A stretch of DNA of 64,000 bases from Arenicella chitinivorans (GTDB taxonomy: Bacteria; Pseudomonadota; Gammaproteobacteria; Arenicellales; Arenicellaceae), in contig NZ_BMXA01000007.1 of assembly GCF_014651515.1 (NCBI RefSeq), positions 1 through 64,000 on the forward strand, in the 5' to 3' direction. The notes under the pieces are model-generated. The model was not told the origin of the DNA. It did not search any database and was given only the letters and a program-made list of their open reading frames with translations. This document shows positions 43,382 to 53,811 of this stretch, piece by piece. A program made the translations under genes and the position numbers. Position 1 is the stretch's first letter, and every line of letters begins with the position of its first letter.

Positions 43382-44057
43382 GGTGTTTAAAACGACCTTG
43401 GCGTAAAAACGTTTGGATCTGTTTGATTACCCTAGGGTCACGCATCATAAAAGTGTGATCCACCGGCAATACAATATGGTCCTGCATGCCATCCACACGT
43501 GAGCTTTCTACGGTCACTTTGCCGTCGCTTTGACTTGGCAGCAGCCGCGACAGCACTGGGTCGACAGACCGGTTGCCAGCAATTACGCCGAGTGAAAAAT
43601 CGACCGCGCCGAGCGATCTAGGCCGGCTGTCTGAGCTGGTGCCAAGTTGGCGACCCGCTGGGCCGTTCAGCAGGTCGAAAAACTGTGTCAGTATGGGGGT
43701 GCGCCGAAATGCCTCAACGATTTCACTGCCTTGATTCGGCGGACCAAGCATGACGACATGTCCGAGCTGGGGTAAAGCATGCCGACTCAGATATTGCCGC
43801 ACTAAAATTCCGCCTAACGAGTGCGTGACGAAATGGACGCGCGACGCGTCGGCGCAGGCCGCCAGTGCCGACTCAATAGCAAGGTCAGCCAAGGTTTCAA
43901 TCGGGTGGCTGCGCGAGGGGTATCCTTGGTTAACGACGTGAAACTCGTTGCTAAGCTCGGCGGCAATCTTGCGCATCGCAAAACGCGTGCGGCCCAGTCC
44001 ATGCAGCAAGATAACGGACTCGGAAGGCACGTTGGTAGGTAGGCGTTGCGCGTCCAT
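43374..44057 (-). CDS. Alpha/beta hydrolase (lipase/PGAP1-like)
   Basis: This 227-residue cytoplasmic hydrolase has VILLHGLGRTRFAMRK and the nucleophile elbow FVTHSLGGILVRQYL with the catalytic Ser. A terminal His in LPVDHTFMMRDP completes a plausible triad. It resembles small triacylglycerol-lipase-like and PGAP1-like proteins. It starts 16 bases after uvrD in a tightly packed run, and the substrate is unknown. Confidence 0.8.
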   Translation of the reverse strand: MDAQRLPTNVPSESVILLHGLGRTRFAMRKIAAELSNEFHVVNQGYPSRSHPIETLADLAIESALAACADASRVHFVTHSLGGILVRQYLSRHALPQLGHVVMLGPPNQGSEIVEAFRRTPILTQFFDLLNGPAGRQLGTSSDSRPRSLGAVDFSLGVIAGNRSVDPVLSRLLPSQSDGKVTVESSRVDGMQDHIVLPVDHTFMMRDPRVIKQIQTFLRQGRFKHHD

Positions 44058-44073
44058 AGGTCGGCCGAGGGCG

Positions 44074-46248
44074 TTACAATTGGGTCAAATTCGCATAGGC
44101 CAGCACTAACCACTTACTGCCGGCTTCGGCGAAATTGATTTGGATACGCGCATACTCGCCGTGGCCTTCGATATTAATGACCGTGCCTTCACCAAATTTT
44201 GGATGCCCGACACGCATGCCGACGCTGACTCCGCTTTCGTGTGCGCTCTGGTCATCTACCCAGGCAGAGTGCGCGCGCACCGGTGCTGAGTACGAGGTTT
44301 TCGGTTTCGGTCGCACGGCATCGATGAGTTCATCGGGTATCTCGCCTAAAAAGCGCGACGGACTGGTGTACTTCTCAGAACCATAAAGGCGCCGACTCTC
44401 GGCATACGTCAGCCACAGTTGTTGCATGGCGCGAGTCATACCGACGTAACACAAGCGGCGCTCCTCCTCGAGCCGACCGGAACCTTCCTCCAAGGAGCGT
44501 TGGTGTGGAAACAATCCTTCCTCCAACCCGGTAAGAAACACCAGTGGAAATTCTAGGCCTTTGGCGGTATGCAGGCTCATGAGTTGAACACAATCTTCCC
44601 ATTCTTCGGCCTGTCCATCGCCCGCTTCTAACGCCGCGTGCGCTAAAAAAGACGCCAGTGGCGGCAAATCGTCTTCGGTTTCGTCGATTTCATACCCGCG
44701 CGCGGCCGTGACCAATTCCTGTAAGTTTTCAACGCGTGCTTGGCCTTTCTCGCCTTTTTCTTTTTTAAAGTGTTCGATCAGCTTACTCAGGTCGAGCATG
44801 ATTTCGATCTGCTGAAACAAATCCTGGTCTTCGATTTGAGATCGGATTTCCTGAATCAAATTCACAAACGTCGCCAAGGCGGATTGCGCACGCGATGTTA
44901 GATGCGAACTGCCGATCAGTCGACTTGCCGCATCCCACATCGAAAGCTGGTGTTGCCGTGCGTATTCTCGCACAGTGTCGACGGTCTTATTGCCTATACC
45001 GCGAGTCGGTGTGTTGACGATGCGTTCAAATGACGGGTCATCATCGGTGCGAGTACACAGTCGTAAATACGCCAACGCGTCTTTAATCTCGGCGCGCTCA
45101 AAAAACCGTAAACCACCGTAGACGCGATAAGGCATGCCCGCGTTGAGTAGCCGTTCTTCGAAAGTCCGTGATTGTGCGTTGGAACGGTAGAGGATCGCGA
45201 CTTCACTGCGTGCACCGCCCTGATCGACCCAAGCTTGAATCTGGCCGATTACGAATTTTGCTTCATCGGTCTCGTTATACGCAGTGTACAGTTTGACTTT
45301 TTCGCCTTCTTCGCCAGCGGTCCATAGGTTCTTGCCTAAGCGGGTATCATTATTCTCGATTACCGCGTTGGCGGCGTTCAAAATGGCGCTGGTGGAACGG
45401 TAGTTTTGTTCCAGACGCACGACTTTGGTGTCGGGAAAATCTTTTTCGAATTGTAAAATGTTTTCGACTTTAGCGCCGCGCCAACCGTAGATGCTTTGAT
45501 CGTCGTCACCGACTGCGAACAGGTTGCCGGACCTTTGCACGAGCAAGCGAAGCCAGGCGTATTGAATCGAGTTAGTGTCTTGGAACTCGTCAACTAAGAC
45601 GTGTTGAAATCGGTCCTGATAGCGCGCACGCAATACTTCATTGTTTTTAAGCAACTCAAAGGCACGCAAAAGCAACTCAGAAAAATCGATCAAACCAAAG
45701 CGCTGACACAACGACTCGTAATGGGTGTAGACCGCGAGTAAGGTCTGTTGTTGCGGGTCGTTGCTTGGTGGCACGCTAGTCGGACGGCGACCTTCTTCTT
45801 TGTGGGCGTTGATGTACCACTGTACCTGCTTAGGCGGCCAGTAGGCTTCGTCCAATGCCAGTTCTTTTAGGCTGCGGCGAATCATGCGCAGTTGATCGTC
45901 ACTGTCGAGGATCTGAAACGCCTGCGGTAAGTTGGCTTCCTGATAATGCTGACGCAGTAATCGGTGCGCTAAACTGTGAAATGTGCCAATCCACATGCCC
46001 GACATTGGCAGCCCTAGAATGTCCTCAATGCGGCTGCGCATTTCGCGGCTGGCTTTGTTGGTGAATGTGACCGCCATAATCGACAGGGGCGAGACGCCAT
46101 GCGCCTCAACCAAATACGCAATACGCGAAGTCAGCACCCGTGTTTTGCCACTGCCAGCGCCGGCTAAGATCAATACCGGCGAGGGAGGCGCTGCAACGGC
46201 CTCTCGTTGCGCGTCGTTCAGCTCATTAAAAATATGCGAAATATCCAC
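44074..46248 (-). CDS. uvrD: DNA helicase II UvrD
   Basis: UvrD is the superfamily 1A 3'-5' helicase of nucleotide-excision and mismatch repair. The 724-residue protein has full length, with Walker A LAGAGSGKTRVLTSRIAYL, motif II VDEFQDTNSIQY, motif III GDDDQSIYGWRGA and C-terminal motifs (MSLHTAKGLEFPLVFLTGLE, YVGMTRA). A C-terminal Tudor-like domain (VGHPKFGEGTVINIEG) binds RNA polymerase in homologues. It starts 1 base after glmS. Confidence 0.97.
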   Translation of the reverse strand: MDISHIFNELNDAQREAVAAPPSPVLILAGAGSGKTRVLTSRIAYLVEAHGVSPLSIMAVTFTNKASREMRSRIEDILGLPMSGMWIGTFHSLAHRLLRQHYQEANLPQAFQILDSDDQLRMIRRSLKELALDEAYWPPKQVQWYINAHKEEGRRPTSVPPSNDPQQQTLLAVYTHYESLCQRFGLIDFSELLLRAFELLKNNEVLRARYQDRFQHVLVDEFQDTNSIQYAWLRLLVQRSGNLFAVGDDDQSIYGWRGAKVENILQFEKDFPDTKVVRLEQNYRSTSAILNAANAVIENNDTRLGKNLWTAGEEGEKVKLYTAYNETDEAKFVIGQIQAWVDQGGARSEVAILYRSNAQSRTFEERLLNAGMPYRVYGGLRFFERAEIKDALAYLRLCTRTDDDPSFERIVNTPTRGIGNKTVDTVREYARQHQLSMWDAASRLIGSSHLTSRAQSALATFVNLIQEIRSQIEDQDLFQQIEIMLDLSKLIEHFKKEKGEKGQARVENLQELVTAARGYEIDETEDDLPPLASFLAHAALEAGDGQAEEWEDCVQLMSLHTAKGLEFPLVFLTGLEEGLFPHQRSLEEGSGRLEEERRLCYVGMTRAMQQLWLTYAESRRLYGSEKYTSPSRFLGEIPDELIDAVRPKPKTSYSAPVRAHSAWVDDQSAHESGVSVGMRVGHPKFGEGTVINIEGHGEYARIQINFAEAGSKWLVLAYANLTQL

Positions 46249-48084
46249 TTATTCGACCGTCACTGATTTTGCCAGGTTGCGCGGTTTATCGATGTCAGTG
46301 CCTTTGAGAAGGGCCACGTGATAGGCCAATAATTGCAATGGAACCACATACAAAATAGGTGCTATGTAATTGTTCACTGGCGCGACGTTTAACACCATAC
46401 CCTGTTGGTCCGATTGCAGACCGCTTTCAGCGTCGGCAAACACAAATAGTTTGCCCCCGCGTGCGCGCACTTCCTCCAGATTGGATTTGAGCTTTTCTAA
46501 CAACTCGTCATTCGGAGCCACCGCGACCACGGGCATGTCTTCATCGATCAGCGCCAGTGGGCCATGTTTCAATTCGCCAGCCGCGTAGGCTTCGGCATGG
46601 ATGTAGGAAATTTCCTTGAGTTTCAGTGCGCCTTCCATGGCGATTGGGAAATGCGCACCGCGGCCCAGAAACAACGCGTGCTCTTTATTGGAAAAGTATT
46701 TGGACATGGCAATGATCTGGTCTTCCAAATCCAGTACATTCTCAATCTGCTGAGGCAAAGTGCGTAGCTCGTTCACGATCTCGGTCTCAACCGCATCGAT
46801 CGAGCGCCCATCGCCGACTTGGCGGCGGCGTAGACAGATTGCCACCAGTAACAAGGTCACGAGTTGGGTGGTAAAGGCTTTGGTTGATGCGACACCGATT
46901 TCGCGCCCCGCATGGGTAAATATCGTCAGGTCACTGGCGCGTACTAAGGAGCTTTCGGGCACGTTACAGATGCAGAGCGTGTTAATGTAGTTCATGCCTT
47001 TGGCCATCTCGAGTGCGGCCATGGTATCGAGTGTTTCACCCGATTGCGAGATGGTCACAAACAGGGTGCCGTCGTTGACTACGTGTTTTCGATAGCGATA
47101 CTCGCTGGCGATTTCGACATCACATTTAATACCGAATTCTTCGAACCAGTAGCGCGCTACCGAGGCTGCGTAATAGCTGGTACCACACGCAATAATTTTT
47201 ATTTCACGGGTGCGGTCAAAAATATCACGCGCCTGCTCACCAAACGGCAGTTCCAGCACACTATCTGCACCGAGCCGACCCTCCAGGGTTTCGGTAATGG
47301 CGCGGGTTTGCTCGTGAATTTCCTTTTTCATGTAGTGCGCGTAACCTTCCAACTCGGTTTCGTCGTCACTCAAATTACTGACAATGACTTTGCGTTCAAC
47401 TGGGTCGCCATTGCGATCAAAAATCTGGATGGACCGGCTAGTGACTTTTGCGATATCACCGTCCTCCATCACCATGTATTGATTGGATACTGGGATCAGG
47501 GCGGACATATCGGACGCAATAAAATTTTCGTTGACGCCGATTCCGATCAGCAACGGCGAACCACTGCGTGCCGCGATCAGTGTGTCAGGTTCAAGTTTTG
47601 ACACCACACCCAAGCCATAGGCGCCGTGTAATTCTTGCACCGTGGTTTGTACCGCGGCAAGCAAGTCTTTGCCTTGCTGCATATGCCAGTCAATCTGATG
47701 CACAATGACTTCGGTGTCGGTCTCTGAGCTGAACGGAAAACCAAGCTCTCTCTGGCGACTACGTAATTCCTGATGGTTCTCAATAATGCCATTGTGCACC
47801 ACGGCAACCTGCGACGAGCTGGTGTGCGGGTGGGCATTATTCTCAGCCGGTTTACCATGCGTTGCCCAGCGTGTGTGCGCAATGCCCACATGCCCTGCAA
47901 CGTGTTCGGTAATGGCTTTCAGACTGGCAACGCGGCCAACACTGCGACGCAGATCCAGCGCTCCGTCGGCATTCACCACAGCCAGGCCCGCGGAATCGTA
48001 GCCGCGGTATTCTAGACGGCGTAGACCATCAAGCAAGGTCGGAGTGATATCGCGCGAAGCGACCGCGCCAACAATTCCACACAT
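46249..48084 (-). CDS. glmS: Glucosamine-6-phosphate synthase
   Basis: GlmS makes glucosamine-6-phosphate from fructose-6-phosphate and glutamine, the entry to peptidoglycan and LPS amino sugars. The 611-residue protein has the catalytic Cys2 (MCGIVGAV), the glutaminase motif HTRWATHGKP, two SIS domains (SQSGETLDTMAALEMAK) and the C-terminal LAKSVTVE. It follows glmU by 11 bases. No glmS ribozyme was seen, as expected in gammaproteobacteria. Confidence 0.97.
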   Translation of the reverse strand: MCGIVGAVASRDITPTLLDGLRRLEYRGYDSAGLAVVNADGALDLRRSVGRVASLKAITEHVAGHVGIAHTRWATHGKPAENNAHPHTSSSQVAVVHNGIIENHQELRSRQRELGFPFSSETDTEVIVHQIDWHMQQGKDLLAAVQTTVQELHGAYGLGVVSKLEPDTLIAARSGSPLLIGIGVNENFIASDMSALIPVSNQYMVMEDGDIAKVTSRSIQIFDRNGDPVERKVIVSNLSDDETELEGYAHYMKKEIHEQTRAITETLEGRLGADSVLELPFGEQARDIFDRTREIKIIACGTSYYAASVARYWFEEFGIKCDVEIASEYRYRKHVVNDGTLFVTISQSGETLDTMAALEMAKGMNYINTLCICNVPESSLVRASDLTIFTHAGREIGVASTKAFTTQLVTLLLVAICLRRRQVGDGRSIDAVETEIVNELRTLPQQIENVLDLEDQIIAMSKYFSNKEHALFLGRGAHFPIAMEGALKLKEISYIHAEAYAAGELKHGPLALIDEDMPVVAVAPNDELLEKLKSNLEEVRARGGKLFVFADAESGLQSDQQGMVLNVAPVNNYIAPILYVVPLQLLAYHVALLKGTDIDKPRNLAKSVTVE

Positions 48085-48095
48085 AGTTGTAATTC

Positions 48096-49484
48096 CTATT
48101 GTTTATCTTTGCTAGGCCGTTGCCAGCCGGAGATTTGTCTTTGCCGTCCGCGGCTGATGGCGAGTTTCCCGCGCTCAACATCGCTGGTGATAGTCGATCC
48201 GGCACCAATGGTTGCCTCATCGCCAATGGTTACGGGTGCTACGAGTTGGCTGTCCGAACCAACAAACACGTCATTGCCGATCACCGTTTGGTGTTTGTTT
48301 GCGCCATCGTAATTGCAGGTGATTACCCCTGCGCCGATGTTGGTATTGCTGCCGACCAGTGCGTCGCCGACATAGCTCAAGTGATTTACCTTGGCGCCGG
48401 TTGATAACTGTGCGTTTTTGGTCTCAACAAAGTTGCCTATGCGCACGTTGTCATGCAACACCGTGCCTGGCCGTAAGCGTGCGAATGGGCCAGCATTCAC
48501 ACCCGAGTACAACTCTGCTTCTTCGATAACGGTGTTCGCGTGAATAGTGACATTGTCGGCCAAGCGACTGGCTTTAATCACACAGTTTGGTCCGATCTTT
48601 ACGTTGCGCCCGATGTGGGTTGGCCCCTCGATCACGACGTTGATGTCTACTACCGTATCACGACCAATTATGACGTCGCCGCGAATATCAACTCTGGCTG
48701 GGTCGAGCATTGTAACGCCGGACAGCATCAGTGATTCCGCTGTCGACTGTTGAAACAAACGCTCAACCTCGGCTAATTGAACTCGGGTGTTGATCCCCAT
48801 GATTTCGGCTTCGGAGTCGGGCTGTGTGCCAAATACCGGAGCGCCTTCATCATGAGCCAGAGCCACGATATCAGTCAGATAGTACTCTTTCTGGGCATTC
48901 TGATTGCCGATTTGTTGTAGCCAGCGCGCTAAATCTAAACTTCGCGCGCATAGGATGCCGGAATTAATTTCGCGAATAGTACGCTGAGATTCGGTGGCAT
49001 CTTTTTGTTCGACAATGCCAGTGATATTACCACTTGTATCACGTGTAATTCTCCCCAATCCGAACGGGTTGCGCACTTCTGCCGTGAGAAGTGCCAAGGG
49101 TGCATGTGCCATGGCGCTTACCAAGGCGCGCAATGTGTGCGCCTGGATCAAGGGCACGTCAGCCGTGAGCATCAGAACATGGGCGTTATCGGGAATGTCT
49201 GGCATCGCAGTGGAGACTGCGTGTCCGGTACCGAGTTGTTCAGTTTGTTCGACCCAGTTCAGTTGTTGCTTTTGAGGGTGATGAACAAATGCGTCAATCA
49301 CTTGTTGTTTTTGGTGTCCAACCACCACGTGGATACAATCAGGCCCGAGTGTGAAGGCACTGTTCAGTACATGTGCGAGCAGGCTCTGTCCGGCGATCTG
49401 GTGCAGTACCTTCGGTAGATCAGAGTTCATGCGGCTGCCTTTGCCGGCGGCTAAAACGACGATATGAAGCGGGCGAGTAGTCAT
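48096..49484 (-). CDS. glmU: Bifunctional UDP-GlcNAc pyrophosphorylase/GlcN-1-P acetyltransferase
   Basis: GlmU makes UDP-N-acetylglucosamine from glucosamine-1-phosphate. The N-terminal uridylyltransferase domain carries LAAGKGSRMNSDLPKVLH. The C-terminal left-handed beta helix has hexapeptide repeats (for example IGRNVKIGPNCVI, VGSNTNIGAGVITCNYDG) and the acetyltransferase residues. The length of 462 matches the family. It is the first gene of the glmU-glmS-uvrD run. Confidence 0.97.
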   Translation of the reverse strand: MTTRPLHIVVLAAGKGSRMNSDLPKVLHQIAGQSLLAHVLNSAFTLGPDCIHVVVGHQKQQVIDAFVHHPQKQQLNWVEQTEQLGTGHAVSTAMPDIPDNAHVLMLTADVPLIQAHTLRALVSAMAHAPLALLTAEVRNPFGLGRITRDTSGNITGIVEQKDATESQRTIREINSGILCARSLDLARWLQQIGNQNAQKEYYLTDIVALAHDEGAPVFGTQPDSEAEIMGINTRVQLAEVERLFQQSTAESLMLSGVTMLDPARVDIRGDVIIGRDTVVDINVVIEGPTHIGRNVKIGPNCVIKASRLADNVTIHANTVIEEAELYSGVNAGPFARLRPGTVLHDNVRIGNFVETKNAQLSTGAKVNHLSYVGDALVGSNTNIGAGVITCNYDGANKHQTVIGNDVFVGSDSQLVAPVTIGDEATIGAGSTITSDVERGKLAISRGRQRQISGWQRPSKDKQ

Positions 49485-49583
49485 TCGTGGGGTGGCGTGT
49501 CGTAAAAGCTCGATTCTAGCAAATGGTGCCTCGTGGAACGAGGGTCAGACCATAAAATAACCGTTCGGTAATCGCAGAGAAGG

Positions 49584-49589
49584 TATAAT
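49584..49589 (+). promoter_or_regulatory. -10 element of pdxA, possibly giving a leaderless transcript
   Basis: A perfect TATAAT ends 7 bases before ATG 49597, so transcription should start at or next to the start codon. No -35 consensus is evident at the usual distance (CCGTTC), and no ribosome binding site precedes the ATG. Confidence 0.5.
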
Positions 49590-49596
49590 CACACAC

Positions 49597-50568
49597 ATGA
49601 TGACTGCATCGCACAGACCTATTGCGCTGACCGTTGGTGAACCAGCGGGCATTGGACCAGATTTGGTACTCCAATTGGCGCACCAAGGTGGCTTATCAAA
49701 TACCGTTATTATTGGCGACACACGACTGCTGGCGCAGCGTGCAGCGCGCTTAGGATTGACGCTGCCAGACGAGTTGGTGATCCGTAATGTGCCGGTCGAC
49801 GATCCAAATGTTTGCGGCGCACCAAGTACCGCCAATGTTGCCGGCGTGATTCGTATGCTGGATGTGGCGATAGATGGTTGCTTGCACGGCGAGTTTGCTG
49901 CGATGGTCACCGGCCCCTTACATAAAGGCATCATCAACGACGCGGGTGTGCAGTTCAGTGGCCACACCGAATATCTTGCTGAGCGCACCGGTGCGGCGAT
50001 GCCGGTCATGTTGCTGGCTAGTAGCAAATTGCGCGTGGCGCTAATCACTACCCATTTACCTTTGCGTGATGTCAGTGATGCAATTTCGGGCGAGCGAATT
50101 CAACAGATCTGCCGGATTATTGATCAAGATCTGCGCAGTAAATTTGGACTGCAGTCGCCACGTTTGCTGGTCTGTGGTTTGAATCCACATGCTGGAGAAG
50201 GCGGGCATTTGGGTATGGAAGAGATAGAAATTATTGAACCGGCACTTAACCAATTACGCGAAGCTGGTTTGAAGGTGGTGGGGCCGCTACCTGCTGACAC
50301 GCTGTTCACCGAGAAATATCTGAAAAACGCGGATGTGGCCGTCGCCATGTATCACGATCAGGGGTTACCGGTGTTGAAATATCAGGGGTTTGGTCAAGCG
50401 GCCAACATCACATTGGGTTTGCCGATCATTCGGACCTCGGTTGATCATGGCACGGCGTTTGACATCGCGGGAACAGGACAGGCCGATATTGGCAGCTTGA
50501 AGGTGGCGCTCGAACAAGCGCGGTTGATGAGCGCGAGTCAGATCGCGTCGGAGTTGGATAATGGCTGA
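49597..50568 (+). CDS. pdxA: 4-hydroxythreonine-4-phosphate dehydrogenase
   Basis: PdxA oxidises 4-phosphohydroxythreonine in the DXP-dependent pathway to pyridoxal phosphate. The 323-residue enzyme has [18 protein letters not shown], a metal-binding His in [24 protein letters not shown] and [18 protein letters not shown] 49597 is supported because homology starts within 10 residues. It overlaps rsmA by 8 bases, the usual pdxA-rsmA pairing. Confidence 0.96.
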   Translation: MMTASHRPIALTVGEPAGIGPDLVLQLAHQGGLSNTVIIGDTRLLAQRAARLGLTLPDELVIRNVPVDDPNVCGAPSTANVAGVIRMLDVAIDGCLHGEFAAMVTGPLHKGIINDAGVQFSGHTEYLAERTGAAMPVMLLASSKLRVALITTHLPLRDVSDAISGERIQQICRIIDQDLRSKFGLQSPRLLVCGLNPHAGEGGHLGMEEIEIIEPALNQLREAGLKVVGPLPADTLFTEKYLKNADVAVAMYHDQGLPVLKYQGFGQAANITLGLPIIRTSVDHGTAFDIAGTGQADIGSLKVALEQARLMSASQIASELDNG

Positions 50569-51367
50569 CTTTGCAGCACCGCGAAAATCACTGGGCCAGA
50601 ACTTTTTACAAGACCCTAATATTATCCGCAAAATCGTTGATAGTTTGGCTGTCAAAGCCACTGACACGGTGTTGGAGATTGGTCCGGGCCGTGGGGCGTT
50701 AACCGAGTTATTGCTGCCACTCGCAGCTCACTTGCACTTGGTGGAATTTGACCGCGACCTTGTGCAGTACTGGGCCTCGCGTAACGAAACAAATCTCACC
50801 GTTCACGGCGCAGATATATTGCAGTTTGATTTGACACCAGTGCTGAGCAATGTTGATTCTATCAAGGTGATCGGCAACTTACCCTATAATATTTCTAGCC
50901 CGGTGCTATTTCACTTATTGCAATACGCCGACCGCATTGCTAGTCAGGTAGTGATGTTGCAGAAAGAAGTGGTGGATCGAATGGCCGCGCAGCCCGGCAG
51001 TAAACAATACGGCCGTTTGTCGGTGATGTTGCAACAGCGCTATCACATAGAGTCTCTATTTACGGTGCCAGCGACAGCATTTTTTCCACCACCCAAGGTT
51101 GAGTCCGCGATTGCGCGTCTAACGCCCCTGGATCGTATTCTACACCCGGTAGCCAGCCACGCGGATTTTGCCGCGATGGTAAAACAAGCCTTTTCGATGC
51201 GTCGTAAAACGTTGCGCAATAATCTAAAACCGATGCTGAATGCAACACAAATTAGTGCGCTCGAGATTGACCCAAGCGCGCGTGCCGAAACATTAACGGT
51301 CGCCGAATTTGCCGCATTAGCCAACGCGTTTAGCACGCAGCAGAGCGAAACACACTCGAAAGCTTAA
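50561..51367 (+). CDS. rsmA: 16S rRNA dimethyladenosine transferase RsmA (KsgA)
   Basis: RsmA dimethylates two adjacent adenosines in helix 45 of 16S rRNA late in 30S assembly. The 268-residue protein has [21 protein letters not shown] motif [15 protein letters not shown], catalytic [15 protein letters not shown] and [14 protein letters not shown]. It is translationally coupled to pdxA. Confidence 0.97.
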   Translation: MADFAAPRKSLGQNFLQDPNIIRKIVDSLAVKATDTVLEIGPGRGALTELLLPLAAHLHLVEFDRDLVQYWASRNETNLTVHGADILQFDLTPVLSNVDSIKVIGNLPYNISSPVLFHLLQYADRIASQVVMLQKEVVDRMAAQPGSKQYGRLSVMLQQRYHIESLFTVPATAFFPPPKVESAIARLTPLDRILHPVASHADFAAMVKQAFSMRRKTLRNNLKPMLNATQISALEIDPSARAETLTVAEFAALANAFSTQQSETHSKA

Positions 51368-51395
51368 TTTTTGCGTAAGACCGTGCTTCAAGTGC

Positions 51396-51424
51396 TTGAA
51401 ATAGCGGTTGGATTGCCCTATATT
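51396..51424 (+). promoter_or_regulatory. Sigma-70 promoter of rpmE
   Basis: A TTGAAA -35 (51396-51401), a 17-base spacer and a TATATT -10 (51419-51424) stand 66 bases before the rpmE start. This is the clearest sigma-70 promoter in the window. Confidence 0.75.
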
Positions 51425-51489
51425 CGCTCGCCCTGAGGAATGAATTCGCGCAAAATCACGAGTTCGATCTCTTTAATTTGGAGAAAATC

Positions 51490-51693
51490 ATGAAAGCAGA
51501 CATCCATCCAGCATACGGTGAGATCAACGTCACCTGTGCATGCGGCAACGCATTCAAAACCGGTTCAACACTTGGCAAAGACTTGCACGTTGAAATTTGT
51601 TCTGAATGTCACCCTTTTTACACTGGTAAGCAGAAAGTAATGGACACTGAAGGCCGTGTAGGTCGATTCAAGTCACGTTACGGTAAAAAGTAA
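51490..51693 (+). CDS. rpmE: 50S ribosomal protein bL31
   Basis: This 67-residue zinc-binding (C+) form of L31 starts [19 protein letters not shown]. The cysteines in TCACGN and [12 protein letters not shown] would hold zinc, which argues against a zinc-independent paralogue. ATG 51490 is chosen because GGAG lies 7 bases upstream. It is monocistronic between a strong promoter and a strong terminator. Confidence 0.95.
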   Translation: MKADIHPAYGEINVTCACGNAFKTGSTLGKDLHVEICSECHPFYTGKQKVMDTEGRVGRFKSRYGKK

Positions 51694-51720
51694 GGTTACT
51701 ACATTCTTGAATTGCGTTTA

Positions 51721-51750
51721 AAAAAGGTGCTGCGAAGCACCTTTTTTTTT
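51721..51750 (+). terminator. Rho-independent terminator of rpmE
   Basis: AAAAAGGTGC and GCACCTTTTT form the stem around TGCGAA, followed by a run of nine T. Confidence 0.92.
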
Positions 51751-51836
51751 CGTGTATTCACAGCCTTAATCGATTGCCAAGCTATCCTCTGCATGGCAAC
51801 CTCGCTTCTCTAAATCCCCATTTATGTGCCAGATCT

Positions 51837-53114
51837 ATGAGTAACTCACGATTCCAACTAGCCCAAAAATATATTCCTGGTGGAGTTAATTCGCCGGTTC
51901 GCGCGTTTAAAAGCGTTGGTGGCGAGCCCGTATTCATCCAACGTGCCAAAGGTGCGTATCTATGGGATGCGGACGACAAGCACTATATTGACTATGTTGG
52001 TTCCTGGGGACCAATGATCCTGGGTCACGCGCACCCAGAAGTAATCGACGCGGTCAAACAGGCGGCTGATAACGGATTGAGTTTTGGTGCCCCGACCGAG
52101 TCTGAAACCACACTGGCACGTAAAATTTGTGAATTGATCCCAAGTATCGACAAAGTGCGTATGGTCAGCTCTGGAACGGAAGCCACGATGAGCGCCTTAC
52201 GCTTGGCGCGGGGTTTTACTGGGCGCGACAAAATTCTCAAATTCGAAGGCTGTTACCACGGTCATTCGGACAGTCTATTGGTTAAAGCGGGTTCCGGTGC
52301 CTTGACCTTTGGCGTGCCAACCTCGCCGGGTGTGCCAGCCGCGCTGGCAGAACAAACATTGACCCTGCCATTTAATGATCTTGAGTCAGTTGAAACCCTG
52401 TTTGCGGAATTGGGAGAGCAGATTGCCGCCATCATTATCGAACCGGTTGCGGGTAATATGAATCTGATTACTCCCAGACCGGGTTATCTAGAAGGATTGC
52501 GTAAGCTTTGTGATGATTACGGCACGGTGTTGATTTTTGACGAGGTGATGACCGGGTTTCGTGTCGGGCTACAGGGCGCCCAAGGTGTCTACGGTGTAAC
52601 GCCAGACTTGACCTGCTTCGGTAAAGTGATTGGTGGTGGTATGCCGGTTGGCGCGTTTGGCGGTAAAGCCGAGATCATGAATCACATTTCGCCAGACGGC
52701 CCGGTCTACCAAGCGGGCACCTTGTCGGGCAACCCAGTCGCGATGGCGGCAGGCATCAAAACTTTGGAGTTGGTCTCAGCGCCAAACTTCTATGAGAATC
52801 TCACCGCGAAAACCAAAAGCTTATTGATTGGTTTGAGCAATGCGGCCAGCAGTGCTGACATTCCGTTGGCTACCAACGGCGTCGGCGGTATGTTTGGCTT
52901 TTTCTTCACCGATGCCAAGCGCGTGCTTAGCTTCGCCGATTCCGTGGCCTGTGACGGAGATCGTTTTAACGCCTTTTTCCACGGCATGCTCAAGCGCGGA
53001 GTGTATCTGGCACCGTCCTCATTTGAGGCGGGCTTTGTTTCCAGTGCCCATACCGAGAACGATATTGCCGACACGTTGGAACACGCAGCGGCGGTTATGT
53101 CGACGCTGGTGTAA
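51837..53114 (+). CDS. hemL: Glutamate-1-semialdehyde 2,1-aminomutase
   Basis: HemL is a PLP enzyme forming 5-aminolevulinate in the C5 pathway of heme synthesis. The 425-residue protein has [20 protein letters not shown], the PLP-lysine region [16 protein letters not shown] and the gating [12 protein letters not shown] 51837 (MSNSRFQL) is preferred over an upstream in-frame start at 51774, whose 21 extra residues are not family-like. The 3' end overlaps the convergent membrane-protein gene by 20 bases. Confidence 0.96.
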   Translation: MSNSRFQLAQKYIPGGVNSPVRAFKSVGGEPVFIQRAKGAYLWDADDKHYIDYVGSWGPMILGHAHPEVIDAVKQAADNGLSFGAPTESETTLARKICELIPSIDKVRMVSSGTEATMSALRLARGFTGRDKILKFEGCYHGHSDSLLVKAGSGALTFGVPTSPGVPAALAEQTLTLPFNDLESVETLFAELGEQIAAIIIEPVAGNMNLITPRPGYLEGLRKLCDDYGTVLIFDEVMTGFRVGLQGAQGVYGVTPDLTCFGKVIGGGMPVGAFGGKAEIMNHISPDGPVYQAGTLSGNPVAMAAGIKTLELVSAPNFYENLTAKTKSLLIGLSNAASSADIPLATNGVGGMFGFFFTDAKRVLSFADSVACDGDRFNAFFHGMLKRGVYLAPSSFEAGFVSSAHTENDIADTLEHAAAVMSTLV

Positions 53115-53682
53115 CTGACGGTGTGCGTTCAATAATCGAAATGTTCGCTGGGTAACGAAACAGTCGGCCGTTCAACGTCACCATGATGGCGACCACCGTT
53201 GCGATCAAATGAAATAGCAAGAGTAGCGGAATGGCCAGCGCGCCGACGATGATGTAGGCCATGAACAGACACATGAGCAGATACAGATACGTTGTGATTT
53301 GAAAACAAATCGCCTCTCGGCCCTGATAATCCAAGTATTCCGATTGGCTGCGGCGGGTTACCCAAAGATAATAACAAACCAGAAAGTTCAGCAGTGGAAT
53401 GCCGGTGAACAACAACAGCCCGCTGGCGTGGATCCAGGCCGCCGTGGTGCGGTCATGGGTTTGCGCTAGATGTGTTTTTAGTTTGGGTTGTCGTCTTACC
53501 AACAACAACATCGCTGTTAGCCCGCACATCAAACCGGCGATCAGCAAAGAGATGACGGTGAGAAACGACATCTGGATTTCAGTGTCGATGCCGATTGCAG
53601 CACGCACCAATGGCATCAGGGCAATGCCCATTAACAACATAGCCAGACTGAGAAAAATCCAGCTGGGAAGACGATTTACCAT
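53095..53682 (-). CDS. DUF4870-like membrane protein
   Basis: This 195-residue protein has four or five helices. The stretch [20 protein letters not shown] followed by [19 protein letters not shown] matches the DUF4870/Tic20-like family. Function is unknown. It is a single gene on the minus strand between hemL and metK. Confidence 0.68.
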   Translation of the reverse strand: MVNRLPSWIFLSLAMLLMGIALMPLVRAAIGIDTEIQMSFLTVISLLIAGLMCGLTAMLLLVRRQPKLKTHLAQTHDRTTAAWIHASGLLLFTGIPLLNFLVCYYLWVTRRSQSEYLDYQGREAICFQITTYLYLLMCLFMAYIIVGALAIPLLLLFHLIATVVAIMVTLNGRLFRYPANISIIERTPSVTPAST

Positions 53683-53715
53683 AGAATTTATTGAATTAGG
53701 GAAAAAGCTGTAAGT

Positions 53716-53733
53716 ACTTCACTCGCGTGAAGT
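53716..53733 (+). promoter_or_regulatory. Short hairpin upstream of metK
   Basis: ACTTCAC and GTGAAGT form a perfect 7-base stem with a TCGC loop, 79 bases before the metK start. It could be an operator (14 symmetric bases) or a leader hairpin. It does not match a SAM riboswitch that I can recognise. Confidence 0.35.
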
Positions 53734-53811
53734 GTATTAAAACATAGTTGGTGCTAAACTCCGCCGACTTAATTGAATCAAATACCCTTAGAAGCACGAA
53801 AAGGTATAGCA

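Noticed and set aside
53733-53811. SAM riboswitch upstream of metK
   Set aside because: The leader was inspected for SAM-I, SAM-II and SAH-type conserved segments and none was found.
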